Of a stretch of 64,000 bases of DNA, positions 1 to 11,113 are shown piece after piece. Where the stretch lies: assembly GCA_030681515.1 (NCBI GenBank), contig JAUXSE010000055.1:1-64000 (forward strand). Direction: 5' to 3'. A model generated the notes under the pieces. That model did not search any database and was not told where the DNA came from. It saw nothing but the letters and a program-made list of their open reading frames with translations. Origin of the DNA: Geothrix sp. GTDB lineage: Bacteria > Acidobacteriota > Holophagae > Holophagales > Holophagaceae. A program made the translations under genes and the position numbers. Positions within the stretch are counted from its first letter, which is position 1; each line of letters opens with the position of its first letter.

Positions 1-51
1 CATGGCCCCTCTGGCGCCCCATCGCGCAGGCGCGCTGGGGCTGTCACCCCG

Positions 52-75
52 CTGGGGGCACTGCCGTGCCCCCAG
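52..75. repeat. GC-rich hairpin downstream of hutU
   Basis: A perfect 10-base stem (52-61 with 66-75) closes a four-base loop. It lies about 130 bases past the hutU stop and could end that transcript, but no run of T follows on the minus strand, so terminator function is only inferred. The rest of 1-203 shows no gene I can support. Confidence 0.4.
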
Positions 76-203
76 ACCCCCGCCACGTGGTGCCCGGGAG
101 TGGGCAGGATGATCCAGCTATTTCGAGCGGGCACCACTAGGAGCGCCTGCACGACCCCATCCACAGGCTTTTCAGAGGTGCAGGGGGCAGAGATGGGACT
201 GGG

Positions 204-1868
<1,665 letters not shown>

Positions 1869-1929
1869 GGGGGACTCCGGCGGAACCCCCAGTTTCCCAC
1901 GAAGGACGAGTGCGGTCAGGTACGAGCTT

Positions 1930-2919
<990 letters not shown>

Positions 2920-2931
2920 GGGGCCTCCTGT

Positions 2932-3582
2932 TCAGCGGTGCTCGATGATGTCCTTGGCCGCGAAGCGCACCTTGGGGGCGCTGGCGTACTTGTCATCCGC
3001 CGCGCGGTAGCCCAGGGGGCAGGCGGCGACGGTGGCGTAGCCGGTGCCGGCCAGGCCCAGGATCTCGTCGTACTTGGCGGGCTCGATGCCCTCGAAGGGG
3101 CAGGCGTCAATGCCCAGCAGGGCCGCGGAGGTGAGCAGGTTGCCCATGGCGATGTAGGTCTGGCGGGCCGCCCATTCCGGGATGATGGCGTGGCGGGCGC
3201 CATTGACGAGGTCACCCATCATGAAGCCCTTGTAGCCCGCCAGGCTTTCGACGCTGGCGCCGCGCACCTCCGCGATGCGGGCGATGAAGCGGTCCACATC
3301 GGCTTCGGTGATGTCCTGCTTGGCGGCGAGGACCACCAGGTGGCTGCAATCCTCCACCTGGGACTGGTTCCAGGAGGCGGGGCGCAGCTTCGTCTTGAGG
3401 GCCGGGTCGGTGACGATGATGAACTTCCAGGGCTGAAGGCCGTAGCTGGAGGCCGTGAGGACCAGGGCTGCCTCGACCACGGCCCAGTCGGCGGTGGAGA
3501 TCTTCTTCGTGGGGTCGAACTTCTTGGTGGCGTAGCGCCAGGCCAACTGCTGGAGCAGGCTTTCGCCCGGAATCGTGCTCAT
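2932..3582 (-). CDS. Nitroreductase-family NAD(P)H oxidoreductase
   Basis: A 216-residue FMN-dependent nitroreductase-fold protein resembling NfsB. Evidence is the N-terminal RYATKKFDPTKKIS (the family's FMN-contacting RRSxRxF-like start), the LTASSYGLQPWKFIIV block, and the C-terminal CPLGYRAADDKYA stretch. Members reduce nitroaromatics, quinones or flavins with NAD(P)H in the cytosol. The ATG at 3582 follows GAGGAACCC. It lies 30 bases after the thioredoxin gene and 12 before the aldo/keto reductase, in the same operon. Confidence 0.92.
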   Translation of the reverse strand: MSTIPGESLLQQLAWRYATKKFDPTKKISTADWAVVEAALVLTASSYGLQPWKFIIVTDPALKTKLRPASWNQSQVEDCSHLVVLAAKQDITEADVDRFIARIAEVRGASVESLAGYKGFMMGDLVNGARHAIIPEWAARQTYIAMGNLLTSAALLGIDACPFEGIEPAKYDEILGLAGTGYATVAACPLGYRAADDKYASAPKVRFAAKDIIEHR

Positions 3583-3612
3583 GGGTTCCTCAGGTTCAGA
3601 AGGGAGTGGGGA

Positions 3613-3933
3613 TCAAAGGGACTGCTGGATGCGGGTCCGGAGCTGGTCGAGTGGCAGGGTGCCGATGATGCGATCCATGGGCTGGCCGTCCTTGAAGATC
3701 ACCAGGGTGGGCATGCTCAGGACGTCGTACTGCTCGGAAAGGGGTGTGAAATCGTCCACATTCAGCTTGGCGAAGCCGACCTTGCCCTTGAGTTCCGCCG
3801 CGAGGGTCTCCGTCATGGGGGCCAGTTCACGGCAGGGGGCACACCAGGGCGCCCAGAAATCCACCACGGTGATGCCATGGGCCACGGCCTCAGAGAAGGT
3901 CTTGTCAGTCAGGTGCTGGATGAGATCGGACAT
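3613..3933 (-). CDS. trxA: Thioredoxin
   Basis: A 106-residue single-domain thioredoxin. The redox site is FWAPWCAPC with Cys31 and Cys34, and the cis-proline loop SMPTL follows around residue 73. The usual WCGPC is WCAPC here; this is a tolerated variant that may shift the redox potential slightly. No signal peptide is seen, so it is cytosolic. It sits between the WrbA-like flavoprotein and the nitroreductase genes, which suggests it serves thiol repair during the same stress. A perfect 12-base hairpin lies 17 bases upstream of its start, so its translation or mRNA stability may be set separately from the first gene. Confidence 0.95.
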   Translation of the reverse strand: MSDLIQHLTDKTFSEAVAHGITVVDFWAPWCAPCRELAPMTETLAAELKGKVGFAKLNVDDFTPLSEQYDVLSMPTLVIFKDGQPMDRIIGTLPLDQLRTRIQQSL

Positions 3934-3950
3934 GCCGGGGCTCCTAGTTC

Positions 3951-3980
3951 AGCCTTCCAGATTAACGGATCTGGAAGGCT
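3951..3980. repeat. Perfect intercistronic hairpin upstream of trxA
   Basis: A 12-base perfect stem (3951-3962 with 3969-3980) closes a six-base loop in the gap between the WrbA-like gene and thioredoxin. There is no T run on either strand, so it is not a standard terminator. It lies just before the AGGAG site of thioredoxin and could be a processing or stability element. Confidence 0.6.
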
Positions 3981-4033
3981 TCCCGGTCATGACAATCTCC
4001 CGGGTCGAGGACGACAAGGTCAGGAAACCGGGT

Positions 4034-4585
4034 TCAGGAGACTTTCGCCCAGCGGGCCGTGGCGGCGGCGACGCGCTGGCCGAGGCGTTCGGCACTCTTG
4101 CGGTCGGCTGCGTTCGGTTCGACGTCGGGGGCCACCTGGCCGGCCTGGGCCATGACGCCGGTAAAGCTGCCGAGGCGGTTGATGCCTTCCTCGTTGTAGG
4201 GCATCTCGGCGTTGCCGACCCAGATCATGCCGTGCTGCATGGCGTAGATCATCAGCGACTGGAGGGTGTTCAGCTTGTCACCGCTGGGGCTGCCGCTGAT
4301 GGTGAAGCCCGCGGCCAGCTTGTCCTTCCACTTCTGTTCGAGCCAGGGCTTGGAACTGGCGTCCATGAAGGCTTTGAAAGGGGCGCTCACGTTGCCCATG
4401 TAGGTGGGGCTGCCGAAGACGATGGCGTCCGAGGCTTCCAGGGTCGCCCAGTGGGCCTCGATCTCTTCCACCGGGATGAGGCTGGCCTGGGTGCCGGGGA
4501 CGGATTCGGCCCCGGCCTTCACCCGTTCCGCCATCACCTTGGTATGGCCGAAACCGCTGTGGAACACGATGGAAAGCTGGATCAT
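4034..4585 (-). CDS. WrbA-like flavodoxin-fold NAD(P)H:quinone oxidoreductase
   Basis: About 183 residues with a flavodoxin fold: N-terminal beta strand IQLSIVFHSGFGHTKVMAE (phosphate-binding loop), then IVFGSPTYMGNVSAPFKAF, the GSPTYxG motif of WrbA-type NAD(P)H:quinone reductases. These proteins reduce quinones by two electrons and avoid semiquinone radicals. An in-frame TTG lies 15 bases upstream, but the GGAGGAG ribosome site would then fall inside the gene, so the ATG at 4585 is preferred. It is the first gene of the minus-strand operon and is divergent from the HxlR regulator, the arrangement typical of a HxlR target. Confidence 0.88.
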   Translation of the reverse strand: MIQLSIVFHSGFGHTKVMAERVKAGAESVPGTQASLIPVEEIEAHWATLEASDAIVFGSPTYMGNVSAPFKAFMDASSKPWLEQKWKDKLAAGFTISGSPSGDKLNTLQSLMIYAMQHGMIWVGNAEMPYNEEGINRLGSFTGVMAQAGQVAPDVEPNAADRKSAERLGQRVAAATARWAKVS

Positions 4586-4639
4586 GGTTTGCTCCTCCAA
4601 TTGGGCTGTTGCATTCGCTTGGCCCGTGACCCAAACTTT

Positions 4640-4672
4640 AGGTGCTTACGAACGAAAAGAAAGTAGGCACCT
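4640..4672. promoter_or_regulatory. Probable HxlR operator (inverted repeat)
   Basis: Half-sites AGGTGCTTAC (4640-4649) and GTAGGCACCT (4663-4672) are inverted copies with one mismatch and a 13-base spacer, so their centres are about two helical turns apart. The element is in the short divergent region between the WrbA-like gene (start 4585) and the hxlR gene (start 4693). TTAC/GTAA-type inverted half-sites are typical of HxlR/DUF24 dimers. Its role as the regulator's binding site is inferred. Confidence 0.65.
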
Positions 4673-4692
4673 TTTTGGAAGGTAGGAACCCC

Positions 4693-5091
4693 ATGGTTCG
4701 CAAAGCCTGTTCCCTCGCTCCCAATGTCCTCAGCGCCCAGTGCCCCACCCGGCAGGCCCTGGCTCTCATCGCGGACAAGTGGACCACCCTGCTGATCTAC
4801 CTGCTGGCGCGGGGGAAGCAGCGCTACGGCGACCTGCATCGCCAGGTGGGCGGCATCAGCCAGAAAATGCTCACCCAGACCCTGCGGAAGCTGGAGCGGG
4901 ACGGCCTGGTCACGCGCCATGTCTACCCCGAGGTGCCCCCGCGCACGGAGTACGAACTGACCAGGCTGGGCCACACCCTCATTGGTCCCATGGGCGCCCT
5001 CTGCGAATGGGCGGGCACCCATCTGGCGGAACTGGAACAGGCCCGCAAGCGCTACGACCACCTTCAGAAGAAGGCCACCCTCAGCGCCTGA
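4693..5091 (+). CDS. HxlR-family (DUF24) winged-helix regulator
   Basis: About 132 residues. It has the HxlR signature CPTRQALALIADKWTTLLIYLL, then the winged helix with RYGDLHRQVGGISQKMLTQTLRKLERDGLV and the wing PRTEYELTRLG. The Cys of the CP pair (about residue 16) is in the position of the redox-sensing cysteine in YodB/HypR-type members, which respond to quinones, aldehydes or disulfide stress. A second Cys is at about residue 6. A GTG 51 bases upstream is in frame, but it falls inside the operator-like repeat; the ATG at 4693 follows GGAAGGTAGG. It very probably controls the divergent flavoprotein/thioredoxin/nitroreductase/AKR operon. Confidence 0.9.
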   Translation: MVRKACSLAPNVLSAQCPTRQALALIADKWTTLLIYLLARGKQRYGDLHRQVGGISQKMLTQTLRKLERDGLVTRHVYPEVPPRTEYELTRLGHTLIGPMGALCEWAGTHLAELEQARKRYDHLQKKATLSA

Positions 5092-5116
5092 TGTTGTCCG
5101 GTGGGACCGCCTGCTC

Positions 5117-5183
5117 GCTCCACCTATCGCTCCCTGCCCCACAGGGCGCTCCTGCTCGCCCTTCGGGCTCACAGAGGTGGAGC
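5117..5183. repeat. Palindromic intergenic element, copy 1
   Basis: A 9-base perfect stem, GCTCCACCT (5117-5125) with AGGTGGAGC (5175-5183), encloses about 50 bases with its own small hairpin around 5158-5170. It fills the gap between the convergent ends of hxlR and the MocA-like gene. Its minus strand shares the 13-base core GCGATAGGTGGAG with the intergenic element at 32190-32246, so both look like members of one dispersed repeat family. Confidence 0.55.
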
Positions 5184-5238
5184 CTCTGCTCGCGAGTCCC
5201 CCCGGAGCCCCCGCGCCTAGACCGGGCAGAGCCCGGCC

Positions 5239-5793
5239 TCAGCGCCTGGGTCGTTCCAGATCTTCGGGTGTATCTAGATCGGCCTCGCCTCCGGGAAAGG
5301 GCAGGACGGCGGGGTTCTCCCGCAGAAGGATCGCCTTGGCGCCGCGGTCTCCGCGCAGGGCCAGCAGATCGGGGAAGAGGCGCCGCGGCAGCACGGCGGG
5401 AATGCCCAGGGTGCTGGCATAGGCGCAGGCGGCGGGGCGGGCCGGCTCCGCGGTGGCCAGCGCCAGGAGCCGTCTGAGCAGGGTGGCGTCCACCGCCGGC
5501 TGATCCACCGTCAGGATCAGCGCGGCCTCCGCATCCGGTGGCAGGGCGGCGATTCCCGCGCGGAGGGAACTGGCCATGCCTTCGGCGGCCTCAGGGTTGA
5601 TGAGGGTCCGGACTTCCAGATCAGCGATACCTGGATCCCAGTCCCCGACCACGGCCAATACCGGTGCGCAGCCCGCGTCCAGGGCCGCCTGGGCAGCGCG
5701 GCGCAGGAGCGTTCCATCCCCGACTCGCAGCAGGGCCTTGGGGCCACCCATGCGGCGGCCCGAGCCCGCGGCGAGGATGATCGCGGCGGTCAT
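5239..5793 (-). CDS. mocA: MocA-like molybdenum cofactor cytidylyltransferase
   Basis: A 184-residue nucleotidyltransferase of the MobA/MocA type. The N-terminal IILAAGSGRRMGGPKALLRV carries the LAAGxSxRMGxxK signature with Lys19. LTVDQP near residue 95 is the metal-binding DQP motif of the CTP-using MocA branch. Function: converts Mo-molybdopterin to the cytosine dinucleotide form used by xanthine-oxidase-family enzymes. Its start overlaps the xdhC stop by four bases (ATGA), and the operon encodes such an enzyme, which supports MocA over MobA. Confidence 0.88.
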   Translation of the reverse strand: MTAAIILAAGSGRRMGGPKALLRVGDGTLLRRAAQAALDAGCAPVLAVVGDWDPGIADLEVRTLINPEAAEGMASSLRAGIAALPPDAEAALILTVDQPAVDATLLRRLLALATAEPARPAACAYASTLGIPAVLPRRLFPDLLALRGDRGAKAILLRENPAVLPFPGGEADLDTPEDLERPRR

Positions 5794-6761
5794 GGGGATG
5801 GGATCGGTGCGCCGCTGGCCCGCAGGGATCGCCCGCTTCGGCCATGCAGGAAGGCCTGGATCTCCGCGAGGATCGAGAGGGCGATGGCTTCGGGATCGGC
5901 CGCGCCGAGATCAAGGCCCACGGGCGTGTGCAGCCGCGCATCGGAATGAATCCCCTCGGCGGCCAATTCCGCCAGCAGCTTGGCGCCCCGGGCGCGGCTG
6001 CCCATGAGGCCCAGGTAGCCCGCGGGCGAGGGCAGCAGCAGGCGCAGGGATTCCAGATCCTTGGCGTAGTGGTGGGTCATCAGCACCACGGCGCTGCGGG
6101 CGTCCAGGGGAAGCCCCTGAAGAACTTGAGCGGGATGCCCAGCCCGGACGGCATCGGCTTCGGGGAATCGTTCAGGCCGCGCGAAGGCGGGGCGATGGTC
6201 CAGCAGGCCCACGAACCAGCCCAGTTCCTTGACCATGCGGACCAGGGGGCGACTATCGTCGCTGGCGCCGAGGATCCATAGGGCCGTCGGGGGATTAAAG
6301 GTCTCGGTGAAGCCGGACGCTGGCGCGTCCGGCTGGGGGGGAATGCTTCGCATTCCCAAATGATCGGGGTTCAGATCGATATGGAGGGTGAGGCTGGTAC
6401 GAGAGGTCCAGGCCTGCTCGATCCAGGTCATCCATTCGGGGAAACCGTGGAGGGGCTCGACGAGGATGTCGAGGAGGCCCTCGCATCCGCTGCCGCTGCC
6501 CCAGACGAGATCGGCGTCGCCCCGCAGGTCGTACTGCATCCGGCGCGGGCGGTCCTCGGCCAGGCATTCCATGGCACGGGCGTGGACATCACCCTCCAGG
6601 CAGCCCCCGCTGAGGGAACCCCGCAGGGGCCCCTGGCGGTTCAGCAGCAATCGCGCGCCGGTCCGCCGGTAGCTGGCGCCCTCCACCCGAACGAGGGTGG
6701 CCAGGGCGAGGGGGCCTGGGCGCTCGCGGATGAGGCGGAAGATGTCCTGGAGTTCTTTCAC
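5790..6761 (-). CDS. xdhC: XdhC-family molybdenum hydroxylase maturation factor
   Basis: A 323-residue XdhC/CoxI protein. The N-terminal domain has the family's SLSGGCLEGDV motif (about 49-59). A C-terminal Rossmann domain begins at ALWILGASDDSRPLVRM, followed by VLMTHHYAKDLESLRLLL and GYLGLMGSRAR. Family members bind molybdopterin cofactor, help install the sulfido ligand, and deliver the cofactor to the apo-enzyme. It overlaps iorB (upstream) and mocA (downstream) by four bases each, so the operon is translationally coupled. Confidence 0.92.
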   Translation of the reverse strand: MKELQDIFRLIRERPGPLALATLVRVEGASYRRTGARLLLNRQGPLRGSLSGGCLEGDVHARAMECLAEDRPRRMQYDLRGDADLVWGSGSGCEGLLDILVEPLHGFPEWMTWIEQAWTSRTSLTLHIDLNPDHLGMRSIPPQPDAPASGFTETFNPPTALWILGASDDSRPLVRMVKELGWFVGLLDHRPAFARPERFPEADAVRAGHPAQVLQGLPLDARSAVVLMTHHYAKDLESLRLLLPSPAGYLGLMGSRARGAKLLAELAAEGIHSDARLHTPVGLDLGAADPEAIALSILAEIQAFLHGRSGRSLRASGAPIPSP

Positions 6762-8908
6762 TTGAACGAATCAGGTCCCAGCGGCAGCCGCCGGATGCGT
6801 TGGCCGGTGGCGGCGAAGACGGCGTTCAGCACGGCCGGAATGGCCACGGGCACGGGCGGCTCCCCGATGCCCGAGGGGGGCTCGGTGCTGGGGACGATGT
6901 GGGTCTCGATGGCGGGCATGTCCGCGAGACGCAGCACGGGGAAATCGTGATAGCCGGTCTGCACCGTGCGGCCCTTCTCCCAGGTGATCTGCGAGAACAG
7001 GGCCGACAGGCCGAAGGCGATGCCGCCCTCCACCTGGGCTTCGAGGCCCAAGGGATTCAGGGCGATGCCGCAGTCCACGGCGCAGGTGATCTTGTGGATG
7101 CGGAGCTGGCCCTTCTCCACGGACACCTCGGCCACCTCGGCGGCGTAGGTGCGGCCATCGTAGGCGTGGCAGGCGAGACCCAGACCGTGTCCGGCGGGCA
7201 GCTTGCGCCCCCAGCCGGCCTTTCCGGCGGCGACCTGCAGCACCTTCTTCAGGCGCCGGATATCGGCCTCCTCGCGGCCGAACTTGACCACGCCCCGGTC
7301 GCCCATCAGATCCAGGCGCAGCTGGAGCGGATCCTTGCCGATGGCATGGGCGACCTCGTCGAGGAAGCATTCCCGGGCGAAGACATTGGGCACGATCTGG
7401 ATGCCGCGCCACCACCCGAGGGCGGTGGGTGCCTCGACTTCGGCGAAATCCACCTTCAGCGCGGGGATGGCGTAGGGGATGTCCAGGGCGCCGTTGGCCT
7501 CCACGGAGGCCTGGGCTGGCGACTTTTGGCCGCCCATCCAGGAGCGCAGCACGGCGGGGCCCGCGATGCGGTGGGCCCAGGCGGTGAGGGCGCCGGACCC
7601 GTCGAGGCCCGCCCGCATGCGGTGCAGGGTGGCGGGCTGATAGAGGTCGTGCCGGAAATCGTCCTCCCGGTCCCAGACCACCTGCACGGGACCGCCACCG
7701 GCGGCCTTCGCCACCTGGGTGGCCTCGGTGCTGAAGTCGGTGCCGAGGCGGCGTCCGAAGCCGCCTCCGATGAGGGCCACGTTCACCTTCATCTGCTCGG
7801 GCTTGAGCCCTGCGGCGGCCGCGGCCCGTTCCTGGGCGCGGTTCGGGGACTGGCTGCCGGTCCACATCTCGGCCCCATCGGCCCGCATGTGCACGGTGGC
7901 GTTCATGGGCTCCACGGTGGCGTGGGCCTGGTAGGGGAAGGCGTACTCGGCCTCCAGCACCTTGGCCGCTGCCGCCAAGGCCTTGTCCACGTCCCCATCC
8001 TTGCGGGCCTCATCCGCGGGGCCGGTGAGGGCGGCGCGCATCTTCCCTTCCAGGGTCGCGGAGTTGAAATCCTTCGCCGGCCCCTCGTCCCAGGTGGTGG
8101 TGGCGGCCAGGGCCTCGCGGCCCTTGAAGGCGGCCCAGGTGTTGTCCGCGATGACCGCGATCCCGGTGGGGACCTCCACCACGGCCTTCACGCCGCGCAC
8201 GGCCTTGGCCTTGGCGGCGTCCCAGGCCCTGGGCTTGCCGCCGGGCACGGGGCAGCGCAGCACGGCCGCGAAACGCTGGCCGGGGCGCCGCACGTCGAGG
8301 CCGAAGATGGCCTTTCCGGTGACGATGGCGGGGCCGTCGAAGCGGGGCGTCCGCTGGCCCAGCAGGCGGTAGTCGGCGGGCTTCTTCAGCGGTGGATCCT
8401 TGGGTACCGGGAGCTTCGCCGCGGCCTCCGCCAGGGCGCCGTAGCCCAGCTTCTTCCCGCCGGGGCCCAGCACGAAGCCCTTTTCCGTGCGGCACTGCTC
8501 CACGCCCACGTTCCACTCCGCCGCGGCGGCGGCCTTCAGCATCTCGCGAGCGGCGGCGCCAGCCTTCCGGAGGGGCGTCCAGGTGCTGCTCACGCTGGTG
8601 CTGCCGCCGGTCTGCATGGATTTGAAATCCGGGCCGGGCTGGGCGTTGACGACTTCAATCTTCGACCAGTCGAGGTCCATCTCTTCGGCCACGGCCAGGG
8701 GCAGGGCGGTGCGCACGCCCTGCCCCATCTCGGTCTTGGGGACCGTGATGCGCACGGTGCCATCCGGGAGCACGGCCAGGTAGGCATTGGGGCGGAACTC
8801 GGCCCTGGGGGCTTCGCCGGGCCGGGCCTTGGCCTCCAGGTGGAAGCCCAGCACGAGGCCCGCGCCCGTGGCGCCGGCCCCCTTGAGGAAGTCGCGGCGG
8901 CTGGTCAT
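6758..8908 (-). CDS. iorB: Isoquinoline 1-oxidoreductase-type molybdenum hydroxylase large subunit
   Basis: A 716-residue molybdopterin subunit of the IorB/aldehyde oxidase family. It opens with a twin-arginine signal, [17 protein letters not shown], so it is exported folded to the periplasm. Family landmarks include [16 protein letters not shown] (about 60-80), the GGGFGRR cofactor-binding motif in the middle and the PPSGIGEPP stretch near the C-terminus. The same open frame extends far upstream, but the ATG at 8908 overlaps the small-subunit stop as ATGA and starts the Tat signal, so it is the true start. Substrate (aldehyde or N-heterocycle) cannot be read from sequence. Confidence 0.93.
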   Translation of the reverse strand: MTSRRDFLKGAGATGAGLVLGFHLEAKARPGEAPRAEFRPNAYLAVLPDGTVRITVPKTEMGQGVRTALPLAVAEEMDLDWSKIEVVNAQPGPDFKSMQTGGSTSVSSTWTPLRKAGAAAREMLKAAAAAEWNVGVEQCRTEKGFVLGPGGKKLGYGALAEAAAKLPVPKDPPLKKPADYRLLGQRTPRFDGPAIVTGKAIFGLDVRRPGQRFAAVLRCPVPGGKPRAWDAAKAKAVRGVKAVVEVPTGIAVIADNTWAAFKGREALAATTTWDEGPAKDFNSATLEGKMRAALTGPADEARKDGDVDKALAAAAKVLEAEYAFPYQAHATVEPMNATVHMRADGAEMWTGSQSPNRAQERAAAAAGLKPEQMKVNVALIGGGFGRRLGTDFSTEATQVAKAAGGGPVQVVWDREDDFRHDLYQPATLHRMRAGLDGSGALTAWAHRIAGPAVLRSWMGGQKSPAQASVEANGALDIPYAIPALKVDFAEVEAPTALGWWRGIQIVPNVFARECFLDEVAHAIGKDPLQLRLDLMGDRGVVKFGREEADIRRLKKVLQVAAGKAGWGRKLPAGHGLGLACHAYDGRTYAAEVAEVSVEKGQLRIHKITCAVDCGIALNPLGLEAQVEGGIAFGLSALFSQITWEKGRTVQTGYHDFPVLRLADMPAIETHIVPSTEPPSGIGEPPVPVAIPAVLNAVFAATGQRIRRLPLGPDSFK

Positions 8909-9366
8909 TTCACACCTCCCGCGGCGCGCTTCACGGCTTTCCGGACGCGCGGATAGGTGCCGCAGCGGCAGACATGGTCGGCGAAGGCGTCCTCGATGTC
9001 GCCGTCCGTGGGGTGCGCCTTCCGCTTGAGCAGGGCGGCGGCGGTCATGATCATGCCCGGTTGGCAGTAGCCGCATTGGGCCACGTCCTCGGCGATCCAG
9101 GCCTTCTGCACCGGGTGGGAGCCGTCCTTCGAAAGCCCCTCCACGGTGAGGATGGCGTGCCCGGCGGCCTCCTTGAGGCTCGTCTGGCAGGACCTCACCG
9201 CCTGGCCGTCGAGGTGGACGGTGCAGGAGCCGCAGACGCCCTGGCCGCACCCGAACTTGGTGCCGGTGAGGCCGAGCGTATCCCGGAGGATCCAAAGGAG
9301 GGGTGTGTCGGCCTCGGCGTCCACGGTGCGGGCGCGGCCGTTCACGGTGAGCTGGTAGGCAGGCAT
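8905..9366 (-). CDS. iorA: [2Fe-2S] small subunit of molybdenum hydroxylase
   Basis: About 153 residues. The N-terminal ferredoxin-like domain has CGQGVCGSC and a later Cys (RSC) for the first [2Fe-2S] cluster. The C-terminal helical domain has CGYCQPG and CRCGTYPR for the second, as in all XO-family small subunits. It passes electrons from the molybdenum site of the large subunit. It has no signal of its own and presumably travels with the Tat-signal-bearing partner. A further in-frame ATG lies 18 bases upstream, but GGAGCTGCC precedes the ATG at 9366. No FAD subunit is present, as expected for the two-subunit IorAB type. Confidence 0.93.
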   Translation of the reverse strand: MPAYQLTVNGRARTVDAEADTPLLWILRDTLGLTGTKFGCGQGVCGSCTVHLDGQAVRSCQTSLKEAAGHAILTVEGLSKDGSHPVQKAWIAEDVAQCGYCQPGMIMTAAALLKRKAHPTDGDIEDAFADHVCRCGTYPRVRKAVKRAAGGVK

Positions 9367-9487
9367 GGCAGCTCCTGGAAACATCGTGTGATGAGGGTTC
9401 TACCCTACGCCCACGGAAGCTCCTCCGCAACGGTGGCGCCCCTGGCATCCCTCTCGCCCCTCTTCCTGGCTGTGTCGGGAGTTTGTC

Positions 9488-10018
9488 GTGCTGCGATGGA
9501 TGGTGCTTTCTCTTGGATTGCTGGCGGGCCTGGGCCTCGGGGCCCAGGGAGCCGACCGGCCCGCGCCGTCGCCGACGCCCGCCCAGAAGGAACTGCAGGC
9601 TCCCTTGACACTGGAGGACGGAAACCCGACGCAGGCCCAGGCCCCTGAAGCTGCCCCCTCGGGCCTTCGGGCCTTCGGATCCCTGGTGCTGGTGCTGGGA
9701 CTCGCGGGCGCCAGCCTGTGGGCCCTGAAGAAGTACGGCCGGGGACGCATCCCCGGCAGCGGGGGCGGCAAGCTGCGGGTGGAAGAGACCCTGGCCCTGG
9801 GTGACCGGCGGTACGTATCCATCCTGGAGGCGGAAGGCGAACGGTTCCTCATCGCGCTGACGCCCCAGGGCATCAGCCTGATCTCGCGGCTGGATCCCGG
9901 CGACCGGGGCGAGCCCGGCACCTTTGACGAGGCCCTGTCCCGCCAGGTGGACCTGGGCCGTCCGGTCCCGGTGAAGGAGCTGGAGGCGATGCTCAAGCAG
10001 GGCGGAGGGGGCCAATGA
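9488..10018 (+). CDS. fliO: Flagellar export protein FliO
   Basis: A 176-residue protein with an N-terminal signal-like segment, a Pro/Ala-rich linker, one strong membrane helix (FGSLVLVLGLAGASLWALKKYG, about 62-83) and a cytoplasmic domain LRVEETLALGDRRYVSILEAEGERFLIALTPQGISLIS, the FliO signature. FliO helps assemble the FliP/FliR core of the flagellar export gate. It starts with GTG at 9488; its stop overlaps the fliP ATG. It heads the run fliO-P-Q-R-flhB, and the 120-base region to the divergent iorA should hold its promoter. Confidence 0.86.
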   Translation: MLRWMVLSLGLLAGLGLGAQGADRPAPSPTPAQKELQAPLTLEDGNPTQAQAPEAAPSGLRAFGSLVLVLGLAGASLWALKKYGRGRIPGSGGGKLRVEETLALGDRRYVSILEAEGERFLIALTPQGISLISRLDPGDRGEPGTFDEALSRQVDLGRPVPVKELEAMLKQGGGGQ

Positions 10019-10770
10019 GCCGGATCCTCCGCTGGCTTCCGGCGGTCTTCCTGCTGCTGGCGGGCCTGAGCCTCTGCGCCCAGCAGGCCGCGCCGCTGCC
10101 CTCGGTGACGGTGGACTTCGGCAAGGCCCCTTCGGGCCCGGCCCTCAGTTCGAGCCTCCAGGCCGTGCTGCTGCTGACCATCCTGACCCTGGCTCCGACC
10201 ATCCTGATGACGGCCACCAGCTTCACCCGCATCGTGGTGGTGATGCATTTCCTCCGACAGGGGCTCGGCACTCAGCAGACGCCCTCGAACCAGGTGCTCA
10301 TCAGCCTCTCGCTGGTACTCACCTTCTTCATCATGGCGCCCACGGCGAGGGAGATCAACGCCACCGTCCTCCAGCCCCTGCAGCGCAACGAACTGACCAC
10401 GGATCAGGCCCTGGACCGGACGGCGGCGCCCATGAAGGTGTTCATGCTGCGCCACACCCGGAAGAAGGACCTGGCTCTGTTCCTTCGCATCGCCAAGGCG
10501 CCGGCGCCGAAGACCAAGGCCGATGTCCCCATGGAATGCCTGCTGCCGGCCTTTCTCATCAGCGAACTGAAGACCGCCTTCGAGATCGGCTTCATGATCT
10601 TCCTGCCCTTCCTGGTGGTGGACATGGTGGTGGCCAGCATCCTGCTCAGCATGGGCATGATGATGCTGCCGCCCGTGGTGATATCGCTGCCCTTCAAGGT
10701 GCTGCTATTCGTGCTCGTGGACGGCTGGTACCTCATCGTCGGTTCCCTGGTGAGGGGGTACACGGGATGA
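10015..10770 (+). CDS. fliP: Flagellar export gate protein FliP
   Basis: A 251-residue FliP with cleavable signal peptide (about 1-22, ending LCAQQA). Family blocks LTLAPTILMTATSFTRIVVVMHFLRQGLGTQQTP and the C-terminal SELKTAFEIGFMIFLPFLVVDMVVAS are visible, with about four membrane helices. It forms the core pore of the flagellar type III export gate together with FliQ and FliR. The start overlaps fliO by four bases. Confidence 0.97.
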   Translation: MSRILRWLPAVFLLLAGLSLCAQQAAPLPSVTVDFGKAPSGPALSSSLQAVLLLTILTLAPTILMTATSFTRIVVVMHFLRQGLGTQQTPSNQVLISLSLVLTFFIMAPTAREINATVLQPLQRNELTTDQALDRTAAPMKVFMLRHTRKKDLALFLRIAKAPAPKTKADVPMECLLPAFLISELKTAFEIGFMIFLPFLVVDMVVASILLSMGMMMLPPVVISLPFKVLLFVLVDGWYLIVGSLVRGYTG

Positions 10771-10774
10771 AGAA

Positions 10775-10802
10775 GCTGTCAGCTGTCAGCTATCGGCTAT
10801 CG
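10775..10802. repeat. Four tandem heptamers between fliP and fliQ
   Basis: Two copies of GCTGTCA are followed directly by two copies of GCTATCG in the 57-base fliP-fliQ gap. The unit varies at only two of seven positions. The stretch starts a few bases after the fliP stop and ends before the fliQ ribosome site (GGAGGAGGC). Short heptamer arrays of this kind are scattered in many genomes; no function can be assigned. Confidence 0.7.
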
Positions 10803-10827
10803 GCCGCCCACAGGGAGGAGGCAGGGC

Positions 10828-11106
10828 ATGAATGAGCTGCTGATCGCCCAGATCGGGAAGGAAGCCTTGAAGACCGCCTTGCTGGTGGCGGGGCCCGCGT
10901 TGATCGTGTCGCTGGTGGTGGGCCTCATCATTTCGGTGTTCCAGGTGGTCACCAGCCTGCAGGACCAGACCATCGCCTTCGTGCCCAAGGTCATCGCGGT
11001 GATGATGGTGGTGGCCATCAGCTTCCCCTGGATGATGCAGGTGATGCTCCGGTTCACCACGCGCATGTTCACCGAATTCAACTCCGTCGTGCGGCACCTG
11101 AACTGA
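10828..11106 (+). CDS. fliQ: Flagellar export gate protein FliQ
   Basis: A 92-residue protein with the two membrane helices of FliQ: ALLVAGPALIVSLVVGLIISVFQVV and FVPKVIAVMMVVAISFPWMMQVML, joined by the conserved SLQDQTIAF loop. Length matches the family (about 89). It forms part of the FliPQR export gate in the inner membrane. A strong GGAGGAGG site precedes the ATG. Confidence 0.96.
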   Translation: MNELLIAQIGKEALKTALLVAGPALIVSLVVGLIISVFQVVTSLQDQTIAFVPKVIAVMMVVAISFPWMMQVMLRFTTRMFTEFNSVVRHLN

Positions 11107-11113
11107 GGCCGCC

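Noticed and set aside
1-3. Minus-strand ATG at the left edge as the start of a further hut gene
   Set aside because: Only the start codon would be inside the window; nothing supports it.
9385-9487. Possible sigma-54 promoter (TGGCGC-type) before fliO
   Set aside because: The GC/GG spacing and the -12 part do not match the consensus; too weak to list.
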